DNA of 64,000 bases from the NCBI GenBank assembly GCA_001897155.1, contig MKSF01000014.1, forward strand, positions 186,001 through 250,000. Reading direction: 5' to 3'. Position numbers and translations under genes: made by a program. Shown one piece after another: positions 40,733 to 50,639 of the stretch. The notes below the pieces were generated by a model that saw only the letters and a list, made by a program, of their open reading frames with translations, was not told where the DNA came from and searched no databases. Position 1 is the first letter of the stretch. Each line of letters begins with the position of its first letter. The DNA comes from Bacteroidetes bacterium 47-18 (GTDB lineage: Bacteria > Bacteroidota > Bacteroidia > Chitinophagales > Chitinophagaceae).

Positions 40733-40753
40733 GCAGCAGTAAGAAACTGCTGC
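40733..40753 (-). terminator. Intrinsic terminator of the metal operon
   Basis: On the minus strand GCAGCAGT / ACTGCTGC is followed by T7; 16 bases beyond the TonB receptor stop. Confidence 0.9.
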
Positions 40754-40768
40754 CTGTGAACGGGAAGA

Positions 40769-43048
40769 TTATTTTTTAGGGATGTTGTACCGGAATCCTA
40801 TATAGATATTCCTGCCCATTGCCTGCCCCCAGATGAGAGAGGCGTCGAAATAAGGGCTTGCGGTATTATCGCTCATAAGGATCATATGATGCTGCATATT
40901 CCCCAGGATATTTTCCACCCCGGCATACACCTCGAAAACGTCTTCAATGAAGGATTTGCTGATCTGCGCGTTCATGACCGTAAAGGAAGGCGTAGCTGAA
41001 GAGGCTATGAGCCTGCTGCCGTCCCTGGAATGCTCCGGTAGCCTTTTGGGACCGAAGACCTGGAACGTATAGTCGAACTTCCAGCGGCTGCGGGTGGCAT
41101 AGGCAAGATTCACAAAGCCCCTGTGCCTGGAGATCAAAGGCTTGTCCAGGAGCGTATTCCCGTAAGTGGTCTTTACATCATAATACCGGTAAGCGAGCCT
41201 TATATCCAGCCTGGGAATGATCTCGTAATCCACCTGTGCCTGGAAGCTGTGCGCGTAGGACCGACCGTTCAGGTTGTAAAAACTGACTTCGCGGGGATTT
41301 TCTATATCTACCACCACCTGGTTCTGGAAATGAGTGAAATAATAATCGGTGGTAAAAGTACCTTCCCTGTAGCCTGTCTTAAACTTCCGGGTAAAGTTGA
41401 GCCCCATATTCCAGGCTATCTCAGGGTCCAGTCCGTACGGGTTGCTGCCGGGAGCGCTGTGGATGATGAACTGCCGGTTGCTGGCCATATAGGCGAAGTT
41501 CTCCGCGAAAATATTGGCGGTCCGCTGCGCCCTGCCGATAGACGCCCTGATGGCATTCCGGTCGTTCGGGGCATACCGCAGGTGGAGGCGTGGCGTCAGG
41601 AAGGCGCCATAGATATTATGGTAATCGCCTCTCAGCCCGGCCACCACATTAAACTTGCTCAGGTAATTATAGCTGTACTCGGCAAATGCGCCGGGCACGA
41701 TCTCCTGCCGCTTATACTCCCAGGACGCGAAGCTTTCTCCGATATTATCAAAGATAAAGCTGGACCCGAATTTAATTACGTGGTTGGTATTATTGATAAT
41801 GGTCTGGTAAATATAATTGGCATAAAAGCTCTGCTGGTCGGCCGTGTAATGCGTGCCGCTGTAAGCAGTGGCCTGTTTGTGGTACAGGCCGCTCAGCTGC
41901 AGGCCCATGCTCTGCCATTTCTTGACAGGATTCATATAGCCGATCTTGGCCCAGGCTTCCCCGCGTTGCACTTCCTGGCTATAGAACCAACTGAAGCGGG
42001 GTATTTCCCGTGTGAAATGGTTGACCTCGCCGCCGCTGTTGGTCATATACGTGCCTTTGATGCCTCCCTGTATCTCTATGTTCTTCGGGCTGAAATAGAA
42101 CCAGCGGTTCCCGACCACAAAGGTCTCTCCTTTGGGCTGGTCCAGGAAGCCATCCGAATTCTGATCAAGGTTCAGCCAGTTGCTTTTGCCGTGCAGGAAC
42201 AGGTTGGTGCTGAGCCGGTCGTTTATTTCACCGCTGTAAACGATATTGCCCTCCGAACGTCCCTGGTGGCTTTGGTAGCCATTCAGCATCCATTGCGGGG
42301 TTTTGGCATCAAAGGGTTTGATCCATTCCACGTTGATCTGTCCTGCCGTGCCTTCAAAGCCGTTCACTACGCTGCCCGTACCTTTGGACAGCTGCATGCT
42401 CTCCACGAAAGTGCCGGGCGTGAAGGTCAGCCCGGTGATGGCAGCCAGTCCCCTGACATCGGGAATGTTTTCACGGGTAAAAAGCGTATGGCTGCCTGTA
42501 AGGCCCAGCATCTGGATCTGCTTGTAGCCGCTGACGGCGTCAGTGAAGCCCACGTCCACGGACGGGGTGGTCTCGAAGCTCTCGGACAGGTTGCAGCAGG
42601 CGGCCTTCATCAGCTCCCTGCTGCCTATTACTTCCATCTTCTGGAAGCCGAGGGTGCTGATCTCCGTGCTGCCTGTACGGGAAGTGTAATCGACACCTGC
42701 CAGTAATTCCGTTGTTTCCTGCAGGTAAACCGAATACGGAGAGGTCGCATTACCGCTGTGGAGGTGCAGGGTATCGGTCCGGTATTGATCCGCTGCTACC
42801 AGCACATAGGATAATTGCCGGGGCACTTCCATCCTGAACCAGCCTTTTTCATCGCTGACAGCGGAGATAGTGCCGTCAGCAGACCGTATAGCGGCATTGG
42901 GAATATCGCTCAGGTCGCTCAGCTTCATGATATTGCCCTCTATGAATACCGTTTCCGTATCCTGCGCAGATACTATAAGGGAAGCGGTCATAGCGGCCGT
43001 CAGCAATGCGTTGCGTCGGAGCTTCTGTAAAAATAACGGGAAAGTCAT
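40769..43048 (-). CDS. TonB-dependent receptor, heavy-metal (copper?) associated type
   Basis: 759 aa. Signal peptide ending IVSAQ, an N-terminal carboxypeptidase-regulatory-like domain (residues 30-115), a plug with FETTPSVDVGFTDAVSGYKQIQMLG and RGLAAITGLTFTPGTFVESMQLSKGTGSVVNGFEG, then a 22-strand barrel ending IGFRYNIPKK. The segment AACCNLSESFETTPSVDV is typical of the Bacteroidota receptors that lie beside HMA-domain proteins. It moves a metal complex across the outer membrane using TonB energy; copper is a guess from the neighbours. Start is one base into the HMA stop. Confidence 0.92.
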   Translation of the reverse strand: MTFPLFLQKLRRNALLTAAMTASLIVSAQDTETVFIEGNIMKLSDLSDIPNAAIRSADGTISAVSDEKGWFRMEVPRQLSYVLVAADQYRTDTLHLHSGNATSPYSVYLQETTELLAGVDYTSRTGSTEISTLGFQKMEVIGSRELMKAACCNLSESFETTPSVDVGFTDAVSGYKQIQMLGLTGSHTLFTRENIPDVRGLAAITGLTFTPGTFVESMQLSKGTGSVVNGFEGTAGQINVEWIKPFDAKTPQWMLNGYQSHQGRSEGNIVYSGEINDRLSTNLFLHGKSNWLNLDQNSDGFLDQPKGETFVVGNRWFYFSPKNIEIQGGIKGTYMTNSGGEVNHFTREIPRFSWFYSQEVQRGEAWAKIGYMNPVKKWQSMGLQLSGLYHKQATAYSGTHYTADQQSFYANYIYQTIINNTNHVIKFGSSFIFDNIGESFASWEYKRQEIVPGAFAEYSYNYLSKFNVVAGLRGDYHNIYGAFLTPRLHLRYAPNDRNAIRASIGRAQRTANIFAENFAYMASNRQFIIHSAPGSNPYGLDPEIAWNMGLNFTRKFKTGYREGTFTTDYYFTHFQNQVVVDIENPREVSFYNLNGRSYAHSFQAQVDYEIIPRLDIRLAYRYYDVKTTYGNTLLDKPLISRHRGFVNLAYATRSRWKFDYTFQVFGPKRLPEHSRDGSRLIASSATPSFTVMNAQISKSFIEDVFEVYAGVENILGNMQHHMILMSDNTASPYFDASLIWGQAMGRNIYIGFRYNIPKK

Positions 43049-43398
43049 TAGTGCTTATGCACCCCGTCATTATATGCGCAGCATTTAGGTAATTTTTTAT
43101 AGGCGGTAGTGTCGGCCTTTACGTCTCCTGCGTTGTGGCCCTTGTCTGCTACGGCTTTGGATATATCGGCTCTGGAAACTTTGGAAGGCTTATAGCTTAC
43201 GGTCAGCAATCCTGTTTCCTTATCCCATTCAGCGTGCTTGACGCCATTGATATAAGCCGCGTTCTCAATCCTTTTCTTGCAGGAAGCGCAGACGCCGTCT
43301 ACTTTAATGGTGGTGGTCTCTGTATCTTTTTTATCCTGTGCAACAGCGGCAGTAAAGGAAAGGAATAAGGCTACTGCCAGGGAAAGTATGTTTTTCAT
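43048..43398 (-). CDS. Secreted HMA-domain metal-binding protein
   Basis: 116 aa from ATG at 43398 (MKNILSLAVALFLSF); an upstream start at 43452 would add a non-signal-like extension. Signal peptide to residue about 20, then an HMA fold with metal site GVCASCKKR (Cys-x-x-Cys), strands TTTIKVDGV and GLLTVSYKPSKVS, and a C-terminal KCCAYNDGVHKH with extra Cys and His. A periplasmic metallochaperone for Cu+ or similar soft metals. Operon with the TonB receptor (one-base overlap); the HYC_CC_PP gene is 119 bases upstream. Confidence 0.88.
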   Translation of the reverse strand: MKNILSLAVALFLSFTAAVAQDKKDTETTTIKVDGVCASCKKRIENAAYINGVKHAEWDKETGLLTVSYKPSKVSRADISKAVADKGHNAGDVKADTTAYKKLPKCCAYNDGVHKH

Positions 43399-43516
43399 CT
43401 TGTTGAAAATTATATAATGTTTGAAAATGGTAAATTGGAATAGCATAGGCATGAATTGTTATGTAACAATATCACGCTTGTGCAGGAACCTTGCCCATTG
43501 GAGGGTATAAGGCCTG

Positions 43517-43948
43517 TCAGGCTACAGCAACATTATATAATTTCCAGGACTGGTGGAGGGTGTAAAGAGGAAGATATTGCCAGATGCCGGGTGGGGCGTT
43601 GGCGTACGGAAGCAGGAAATCGGCCCGGTCGGTCAAAGCTACTGCGGGTAATGCAAAATACATTTTATCCGGCAGCACTGCTGCCCAGCCCTGTTCCTGC
43701 AGCTTGAAACCGAAGTAGGACAATTTATGATCCTGCTTGATCTTAAGGGTAATGGCGTCGTCCTTGCAGCAGGACTTCTTTGTTGTATGGCAGCTATCCT
43801 GCCCGCCGCAGCAGGAAGCGGCATCCGGGGCTTCCAGTGAGATGCTCCAGGAGGCGAGGTTTTCTCCGCAATAATGCATCTGGACGATAGCGCCTGATGT
43901 TGCTATCGTGTACAATGCCAGTAATAATATGGAGAACAGCCTTTTCAC
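43517..43948 (-). CDS. HYC_CC_PP family secreted protein
   Basis: 143 aa. A hydrophobic signal or anchor, MKRLFSILLLALYTIATSGA, then the naming motifs: MHYCGE (His-Tyr-Cys), ASCCGGQDSCHTTKKSCCKDD (Cys-Cys clusters) and YANAPPG (Pro-Pro). The family is known from Bacteroidota genomes, usually next to copper-associated TonB receptors, and its Cys/His content suggests metal binding in the envelope. It starts the three-gene minus-strand operon, divergent from glnN across an AT-rich gap. Confidence 0.87.
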   Translation of the reverse strand: MKRLFSILLLALYTIATSGAIVQMHYCGENLASWSISLEAPDAASCCGGQDSCHTTKKSCCKDDAITLKIKQDHKLSYFGFKLQEQGWAAVLPDKMYFALPAVALTDRADFLLPYANAPPGIWQYLPLYTLHQSWKLYNVAVA

Positions 43949-44188
43949 TGGTACAAATATAATAGGAAAAATTAAATATAGGGCAAGGATAACCTTTAAA
44001 TACTTGTAAACAACCCGGCAGATAGTTGTAATTTTTATATTTTTATTTTTTTAAAATGATGTTTATGGGTAATGTTTGGTTGTTTTTGTAAAATATTTTC
44101 TGAATTATTTATTTTTTTAATGATTATTATGCAATTTTGTATCTTAATTGTATTTAAAACTATTTATTATTTAATTCTATAATATTTT

Positions 44189-46384
44189 ATGTCCACTTTA
44201 CGCTTTGCATCTATTGAGGAGATCGATGCCCACAATGAACAAAAAAAGAATGGTTACGGCGGTAAAAAGATCACGGATTTTTTTGCTGTGAATGTGTTTA
44301 CCGGCAGGATCATGCGCGAGTACCTGACCGATGAGGCTTATAAGAGCTGGCAGGTATCCGTAAAGGAAGGTAAGAAGATCGACCGTAAGATCGCAGAGCA
44401 GATAGCTTCCGGTATCAAAGCCTGGGCTATGGACAGGGGAGTGACCCATTTTTCTCACTGGTTTCAGCCGCTTACCGGCACCACCGCGGAAAAGCATGAC
44501 TCCTTTTTCACCCTGAAAGCGGATGGTACCCCGCTGGAGACATTTGACGGCGATGCGCTGATCCAGCAGGAGCCGGATGCCTCTTCTTTCCCCAACGGCG
44601 GTATCCGTGCCACATTTGAAGCGCGCGGCTATACGGCCTGGGATCCCGCGTCTCCTCCTTTTATTATGGAAACGGAGCAGGGTAAGACCGTTTGTATCCC
44701 TACTATTTTCATTGCTTACAGCGGAGAATCACTCGACTATAAGGCGCCTTTACTGAAATCGCTTGCGGTGCTGGATAAGGCGGCTGTGGACGTATGCAAT
44801 TATTTTGATAAGAACGTTACCAGGGTAACGCCTACACTGGGCTGGGAGCAGGAATATTTCGTGATCGATGAGGCGCTGGCCAATGCCCGCCCCGATATCG
44901 TGCAGTGCGGCCGTGCGCTGATCGGGCATGCGCCTGCAAAGGGCCAGCAACTGGAAGATCACTACTTCGGTGTGATCCCTGAGCGGGTCTTTGCCTTTAT
45001 GCAGGACTTTGAGCAGGAGGCTTATAAGCTCGGCATACCGCTCCGTACCCGCCATAATGAGGTGGCTCCGGCACAGTTCGAGTGCGCACCGATATTCGAA
45101 GAGGTCAATATCGCCGTAGATCACAACTCCCTGCTGATGGATGTGATGAACAGGGTGGCCAAGCGTCACAAGCTGAAAGTGCTGTTCCACGAAAAGCCCT
45201 TCGCAGGCGTGAATGGTTCCGGCAAGCACAATAACTGGAGCCTGGCAACGGATACCGGGGTGAATCTCCTGGCGCCCGGTAAAACACCGCGTACCAACCT
45301 GCTGTTCCTGACCTTCTTCGTGAACGTAATCAAAGCGGTCCATGATTATGCGGACCTGCTGCGCGCTTCCATTGCATCCGAATCCAATGACCATCGCCTG
45401 GGAGCCAATGAGGCGCCCCCGGCCATCATATCTGTTTTTGTCGGCAAATACCTGACATCCGTACTGAAAGAAGTGGAAAGCAGGGATATGGAAAGCTTTA
45501 CGGAACAGGACGAGCAGATACTGAAGTTGGATATCCACAAGCATATCCCGGAGCTGATGCTGGACAATACGGACCGTAACAGGACCTCGCCCTTTGCATT
45601 CACCGGCAATAAATTTGAATTCCGTGCCGTAGGATCTACCGCTAACTGCGGTTCGCCGATGGCGGTGCTGAATACCATCATGGCAAAAACACTGATAGAC
45701 TTTAAAAAGGAAGTGGACGGTAAGATAAGCGGTGGTGAGAAGAAAGAGATCGCTATCCTGCAGGTATTGAACCAGTATATTACCGACAGTAAGAATATCC
45801 TGTTTGAAGGTGATAACTACAGCGATGAATGGGCGGAAGAAGCCCGCCGCCGCGGCCTGAACAACTTTAAGACCACACCTGATGCCCTGGCGGTATTAAG
45901 CGAAGAGCGCTTTGTGAAAATGTTCGTGGAAATGGGCATCTATTCAGAAAGGGAGCTGCATGCGCGCCAGGAGATCGTTTTCGAGGACTATGTAAAAAAG
46001 GTGCAGATAGAGGCCCGTATCATAGGCTACCTGGCCAGCAATTATGTGCTGCCCGCAGCTATACAGTACCAGAACATCCTGATCGAGAATATCAGGGGAC
46101 TGAAGGAGATCGGCCTGGAGGAAGAAGCCTACAGGGCACAGAAGCATATCGTGGCTACTATATCCAGGCACGTTACACAGATCAATGATACGGTGGAAGC
46201 CATGATCGGGGCCCGTAAGGTAGCGAACAAGGAGCCGGATATGCAGAAGCGCGCGAAGATGTACTGCGATGAGGTGAAGGCTAAATTTGATACGATACGT
46301 TACCATGCGGATAAGCTGGAGCTGATCGTGGAAGATAAGCTGTGGCCGATGCCCAAATACCGGGAATTATTATTCCTGAGATAA
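44189..46384 (+). CDS. glnN: Glutamine synthetase type III
   Basis: 731 aa, the length of GSIII (about 700-730) rather than GSI or GSII. N-terminal NVFTGRIMREYLTDEAYKSW and the THFSHWFQPLTGTTAEKHDSF block are specific to GSIII; the catalytic region has LGWEQEYFVIDE, RHNEVAPAQFECAPIFE (metal ligands), HEKPFAGVNGSGKHNNWS (ATP/Glu) and RNRTSPFAFTGNKFEFRAVGS. It forms double-hexamer rings and makes glutamine from glutamate, ammonia and ATP. AT-rich leader of 240 bases upstream; downstream hairpin at 46512-46556 serves as terminator. Confidence 0.97.
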   Translation: MSTLRFASIEEIDAHNEQKKNGYGGKKITDFFAVNVFTGRIMREYLTDEAYKSWQVSVKEGKKIDRKIAEQIASGIKAWAMDRGVTHFSHWFQPLTGTTAEKHDSFFTLKADGTPLETFDGDALIQQEPDASSFPNGGIRATFEARGYTAWDPASPPFIMETEQGKTVCIPTIFIAYSGESLDYKAPLLKSLAVLDKAAVDVCNYFDKNVTRVTPTLGWEQEYFVIDEALANARPDIVQCGRALIGHAPAKGQQLEDHYFGVIPERVFAFMQDFEQEAYKLGIPLRTRHNEVAPAQFECAPIFEEVNIAVDHNSLLMDVMNRVAKRHKLKVLFHEKPFAGVNGSGKHNNWSLATDTGVNLLAPGKTPRTNLLFLTFFVNVIKAVHDYADLLRASIASESNDHRLGANEAPPAIISVFVGKYLTSVLKEVESRDMESFTEQDEQILKLDIHKHIPELMLDNTDRNRTSPFAFTGNKFEFRAVGSTANCGSPMAVLNTIMAKTLIDFKKEVDGKISGGEKKEIAILQVLNQYITDSKNILFEGDNYSDEWAEEARRRGLNNFKTTPDALAVLSEERFVKMFVEMGIYSERELHARQEIVFEDYVKKVQIEARIIGYLASNYVLPAAIQYQNILIENIRGLKEIGLEEEAYRAQKHIVATISRHVTQINDTVEAMIGARKVANKEPDMQKRAKMYCDEVKAKFDTIRYHADKLELIVEDKLWPMPKYRELLFLR

Positions 46385-46439
46385 GCGGTCCTGGAAGCGA
46401 CTTCCTGAAAAGCCTCTCATATTGAAGCTCGTCCCTCCA

Positions 46440-46556
46440 CATGGCGCCTGTCCTGCCGCATTGAGCTCGTCGTGTCACATTGAGCCTGTCGAAATGTGAT
46501 ACATACATATCAACAACCCTGTCCATACTGCTATCCGGCAATATGACAGGGTTGTT
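46440..46556. repeat. Palindromic repeats with a terminator-like hairpin after glnN
   Basis: The 417-bp gap 46385-46801 has no convincing gene. At 46440-46505 there is CATTGAGC...GTGTCACATTGAGCCTGTCGAAATGTGATAC, the same family as in the array. It is followed by a 12-bp stem AACAACCCTGTC (46512-46523) / GACAGGGTTGTT (46545-46556). The same CCCTGTC hairpin ends the clusters at 16747 and 39814. Confidence 0.85.
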
Positions 46557-46801
46557 TCCTTTTGGGGTACGATCCTCGATGATTCTATAACCTTTGCGGA
46601 AATCCTGGTCCTTTGCCGGCCTGATTCAGCCTGACCGGACCTCAGCCTGTACGGAAGCATACCTCCGGTAAATGCAGGAGATATTTAAGGCCCGGCTGCA
46701 GTTTTTGATGAGCGGCAGCGGGTTACGGTAACTTTTATGTATTTATGCCGGATAATGTGGTTTTGATATTTTATATTTGACAGAGCATAAATCTGTCACG
46801 A

Positions 46802-47317
46802 ATGATAAGTAACAGCAGGCATTATGAGGATGCCCCGGAAATATACCACCCGTTCCTGGCGCTTGTCACAACAGACCAATTGGCGGTAGCGCTGGAAGAC
46901 AGCAGGGAAGAGACGCTCCGGCTGTTTTACTCCCTGCCCGCGGCTGTGGCGGATCACGCCTATGCGCCCGGCAAATGGACCGTTAAGGAAGTGTTGCGGC
47001 ATATCATAGACTGCGAACGTATCTACGCTTACAGGGCATTAAGGCTGAGCAGGTTTGATGCTGCGCCGATAATAGGCTTTGATGAAAATGCCTATGCGGA
47101 AGCTGTAAGGCCGGTATGCGCCGGTATGGATGTGCTGCTGGAAGAGTACCGGCATGTAAGGGCTGCGGGTGTCTGCCTGTTCAGGAATATGAATGACGCG
47201 ATGCTGGATTTTAAAGGAACGGTCAACGGGCTGGCTATGACCGCGAGGGTCTTGGGATTCCTGACCGCGGGACATAATTTGCATCACTGTAATGTTATCA
47301 GGGATAAATATTTATAG
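46802..47317 (+). CDS. DinB/YfiT-like putative metal-dependent protein
   Basis: 171 aa. Four-helix DinB_2 pattern: WTVKEVLRHIIDCERIYAYRAL supplies a His-x-x-x-Asp-Glu at the first metal position, and LTAGHNLHHCNVIRDKYL near the C-terminus two further His ligands. Family members include bacillithiol and other thiol S-transferases and uncharacterised damage-inducible proteins; the specific activity is unknown. The promoter region (46700-46790) is AT-rich; possible start signals not unambiguous. Confidence 0.85.
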   Translation: MISNSRHYEDAPEIYHPFLALVTTDQLAVALEDSREETLRLFYSLPAAVADHAYAPGKWTVKEVLRHIIDCERIYAYRALRLSRFDAAPIIGFDENAYAEAVRPVCAGMDVLLEEYRHVRAAGVCLFRNMNDAMLDFKGTVNGLAMTARVLGFLTAGHNLHHCNVIRDKYL

Positions 47318-47415
47318 ATCACAATACATATAAGATGCAGATGGCCTATTTTTGCTGATGATCCGGCTGTAAGGCTGTGGTTTGCCAGTGGTAACTATCT
47401 TTTAAGCAATAATAA

Positions 47416-49473
47416 ATGACCTTCAGGAAGCAGCGCTTTTTTGTAATAAATATCTTCATATTTCTTATATGCGGTATGCATGCCGGTCTTGCCCAGACAA
47501 CAGCCACCCCGGGTATGGACGGGGGCGGGAATTCCCCGCTGAACAGGATGCCCGGCATGAACTTCGGGCGGGGCGGTGTCGGGGGAGACATACAGACGGA
47601 TTCCCTGGGGAATATCCAGTCTGACTGGGATGATACGCCGGCGGATATTTACTATACTTCCCTGTATTCCAATACCCGGAAGAATATAGACACTTCCCTC
47701 ACGTTCTTTCACCGTAATTCCAAGCTGGACCGGTGGGGCAGAAATCTGGGTAATGAAGGGCTGGCCGCCTACGATATGATATTCAATCCTGTGCAGCAGG
47801 TAGGCTTATCATCCGGCTATCACGCATATGACCTGTATAAATTGGTTGCAGACAGCCTGAGGTTTTACAATACCACCCGCCCTTACTCCGATTTCAGCTA
47901 TATGATGGGCCCCCGCAGGCAGCAGTTCATCAAATTGCTGCATACCCAGAATATCACGCCCGACTGGAATATAGCGGGCGAGGTGATCAACCTGAATTCT
48001 CCCGGCGTATTCCAGCTGCAGACTGCCAGGAATATCGTGGCGCACCTGTCCTCCAACTACATCAGCGATAACAAGAGGTACCAGATGAAAGCTGCCATGG
48101 TCTATCACCGTTTCAGGCAGGATGAGAACGGCGGCATCATGTATGACAGCCTGCTGGAAGACCCCCTGTATAACTTCCGAAGCCTGATCGGTGTGAACTT
48201 CCCGGGCAGGAACCTTTCAACGGCCACCAGCGCGGTCAGTAATACCCATAAAGAGATACAGCTGCTGCTCAGGCACCAGTATGCGCTGGTCGGCGTTTCC
48301 GATACTTCCTATAATGAAGATTCTACGGCAATGACCGTCAGCTTTACACCGCGCTTTACCATACATCATACCTTCGACCTCAGGAGACAGCAGAACATCT
48401 TTAATGACGCCGACCCGGAAGATCAGCGCTATTATGATTTCAATAAGACGATCTACGGGTTCTCCACGGCCGATTCGGTATACGGGAACCAGCAATGGCT
48501 GGTGCTGGAAAACCGTTTCGGTATCAGCGGTACGCTGGGGAAAAGCGATAATAATGTTTCCCTGGAGGCCGGCATCGGCAACCGCCTGGACAGGTTTGCG
48601 CAATCCGTATCGGCTGAAAGATCCGGCACGGAAGCGGTGAGCTTTATTTCCAACTACCTCTACGGTACCCTTACCCGGGAGGCGCAGGAGCTGAAGCGCT
48701 GGTTCTACGGTGCCAGGGCAGAGCTTTACTTTACGGGGCCTGCGGCCGGTAATTTCTTGGTAGAGGGCAACCTGGGACGTGTTATAAAGGATATTGCGCT
48801 GCTGCAGGCGGGGTTCACGCAGAGCCTGACAGCCGCGCCTTACTACCAGCAGCATTACAAAACGAATTTTTATACCAGGGATTTTGACCTGAATGCCTAC
48901 AGTGTTACCAATATCCGCGGCAATATCATCATACCGAAATTAAAAGCGCAGGCAGGTATCCGTAACCTGCTGATTACCAACTACATTTACCTGGACAGCA
49001 ATTTCCGGTGGCAGCAGCAGGCCGAGCCGTTCAATGTGCTGCAGGTGAGCGCGCAAAAGCATTTCAAATGGGGCATCTTCCATTCGGAAAATGAAGGTAT
49101 ATACCAGCAGGCTACCGGCAATGCGCCGGTCAATCTGCCGCAGCTGATGCTGCGTCACCAGCTCCGTATAGAAACGCCGATGTTCAAGCGAAACCTGCAT
49201 TTCACTTTTGGTGTGGAAGGACGTTACCATACCAATTACAGCGGGGACGGCTACCTGCCTTACCTGAACCAGTTTTACCTGCAGCATGCCTATACCATCA
49301 GGAATAAGCCGGAGCTGATGGTATTCTTTAATTTCAAGGTGAGGGCTTTCCGTGCCTTTGTGGTCTTTGACCAGGTACAGCAATTGTTCTGGACCAACGC
49401 TATTTATGCCAAAGGCTATCCCGCGCCCAATACGATATTCCGTTTCGGGTTTAGCTGGGTATTATATAACTGA
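47416..49473 (+). CDS. Putative outer-membrane porin (Porin_10 family)
   Basis: 685 aa. Signal peptide to about residue 26 (GMHAGLAQ), Gly/Asn-rich linker, then the region DWDDTPADIYYTSLYSNTRKNIDTSL..., PYSDFSYMMGPRRQQFIKLLHTQNI and LNSPGVFQLQTARNIVAHLSSNYIS, which I associate with the Bacteroidota 'putative porin' family. The C-terminal half alternates amphipathic strands and ends FGFSWVLYN with an aromatic-rich final strand. Probably a large beta barrel for passive uptake. It begins about 100 bases after the DinB-like gene. Confidence 0.85.
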   Translation: MTFRKQRFFVINIFIFLICGMHAGLAQTTATPGMDGGGNSPLNRMPGMNFGRGGVGGDIQTDSLGNIQSDWDDTPADIYYTSLYSNTRKNIDTSLTFFHRNSKLDRWGRNLGNEGLAAYDMIFNPVQQVGLSSGYHAYDLYKLVADSLRFYNTTRPYSDFSYMMGPRRQQFIKLLHTQNITPDWNIAGEVINLNSPGVFQLQTARNIVAHLSSNYISDNKRYQMKAAMVYHRFRQDENGGIMYDSLLEDPLYNFRSLIGVNFPGRNLSTATSAVSNTHKEIQLLLRHQYALVGVSDTSYNEDSTAMTVSFTPRFTIHHTFDLRRQQNIFNDADPEDQRYYDFNKTIYGFSTADSVYGNQQWLVLENRFGISGTLGKSDNNVSLEAGIGNRLDRFAQSVSAERSGTEAVSFISNYLYGTLTREAQELKRWFYGARAELYFTGPAAGNFLVEGNLGRVIKDIALLQAGFTQSLTAAPYYQQHYKTNFYTRDFDLNAYSVTNIRGNIIIPKLKAQAGIRNLLITNYIYLDSNFRWQQQAEPFNVLQVSAQKHFKWGIFHSENEGIYQQATGNAPVNLPQLMLRHQLRIETPMFKRNLHFTFGVEGRYHTNYSGDGYLPYLNQFYLQHAYTIRNKPELMVFFNFKVRAFRAFVVFDQVQQLFWTNAIYAKGYPAPNTIFRFGFSWVLYN

Positions 49474-49785
49474 TGACTATATCACAGCGGCTGAGCAGTG
49501 AATGCGGACCTTGTTGTAAGAGAGTCAGATGCATGAAAAAGCACCTGGGGTAATGATTCGGAGATCATTACCGGCAGGCGCGTTTTAAGAAAGGGAAGGT
49601 ATGCTAAACTGGTTGTAACGGGTTTTGCGGCTGGTGAATTTTGAAATTTTGCCAATGGTAACGGTAGCAGTTGCAAGTCAACCGTTGCACAACCCGTATC
49701 CTTTCCCTGTCTTTCCCCGATCGGGTGTTCTGAAAGAGTAGTGTCGGGTACAGCTTCCCTGTATGATATAGCAATAGATGGTCTC
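49474..49785. other. Noncoding gap with one small hairpin
   Basis: No credible gene. GGTAATGAT (49549-49557) pairs with ATCATTACC (49564-49572). Further right are imperfect inverted stretches (GGGAAGGTATG near 49595; GATACGGGTTGTGC on the minus strand near 49700) that could be a decayed palindromic element. Confidence 0.4.
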
Positions 49786-50423
49786 CTATTTTAAGGAAGC
49801 GATGGCTTCAATCGCTTGCTCAAAATGCTTTCCGTCATTATTGAAGATAGGCGTGATGCGGTAGCAGCGGTTGCCCTTTTTAAAGTAGAAAAGGAACTTT
49901 TTAGCGTTATTGGTTTCATAAATGGCACCCAAGCTGCCGTTGGCCAATGTCTTTTCTTCCGTCAGCGATTTCATATTCCTGGACTGAATAATACCTTTGC
50001 TTACAAGGCTTATATTGGCTTCCTCTTCCATACCTGCAGCCAGGAAGAGCTTCCTGGCTGTATCGGTTGCGGCCAGTGCTTGCCGAGATCATTTTGGGTG
50101 TGCTGGTATCCTAAATTATAATAATACCCTAAGTTATGATAATACGCGGCCAGGTACATAGTATAGATATGCTGTAAGCGCTTATTATTATCCTTGCGGT
50201 TGATATTGGCTGCCGCTATCTTTCCCAGCAATTCATTATAGGTGGACCTCTCCGGGGTTTCGCTGAAATTGTCTAACATCTGCCCTATAGCATGTAAACG
50301 GGTTGTATCATGAGCAGCGGGGTTATGGGCTACCCTGCTCAGGGAGTCCATGTTTACGGGCTGGCCGTTCAATAATGAAGGCAGCAGGGACAGGACAAGG
50401 AGTAAGCATCTTCTGCAAAGCAT
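49786..50423 (-). pseudogene. Frameshifted fragment of a TPR-containing protein (sensor-kinase N-terminus?)
   Basis: Read from 50423: a signal peptide (MLCRRCLLLVLSLLPSLLNGQ), then TPR-like helices (DTTRLHAIGQMLDNFSETP, YLAAYYHNLGYYYNLGYQ) to about 50090. There the frame changes: the continuation ALAATDTARKLFLAAGMEEEANISLVSKGI, which extends the TPR pattern perfectly, lies in another frame and runs on to the stop at 49786 (EQAIEAIASLK). Adding one base near GGCAAGCACTGG would join them into one protein of about 212 aa. Bacteroidota sensor kinases often have such signal-plus-TPR N-termini, but there is no kinase domain here, so it is a truncated remnant or contains a sequencing error. Confidence 0.65.
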
Positions 50424-50639
50424 AAAATTAGTGTGTTCAGGGTCGTCTGGATGATCCGGTTAATTTCCTCATATTGCCCGACCTGGTCGGGCAGGTAGCT
50501 GTCGTAAAATTACATTTAATATTCAACTAAAGCGCATACCGTGGAAATAGGTGAATTTCACCGGGCATATTTGAGAACTAATGGATACTTTTGCCCGGGT
50601 AGCATTGCTGCTGATATTAAACATTTAAACATTGATTCT

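Noticed and set aside
41123-42706. 527-aa plus-strand ORF opposite the TonB receptor
   Set aside because: Long shadow frame; the receptor frame has a signal peptide, plug and barrel end.
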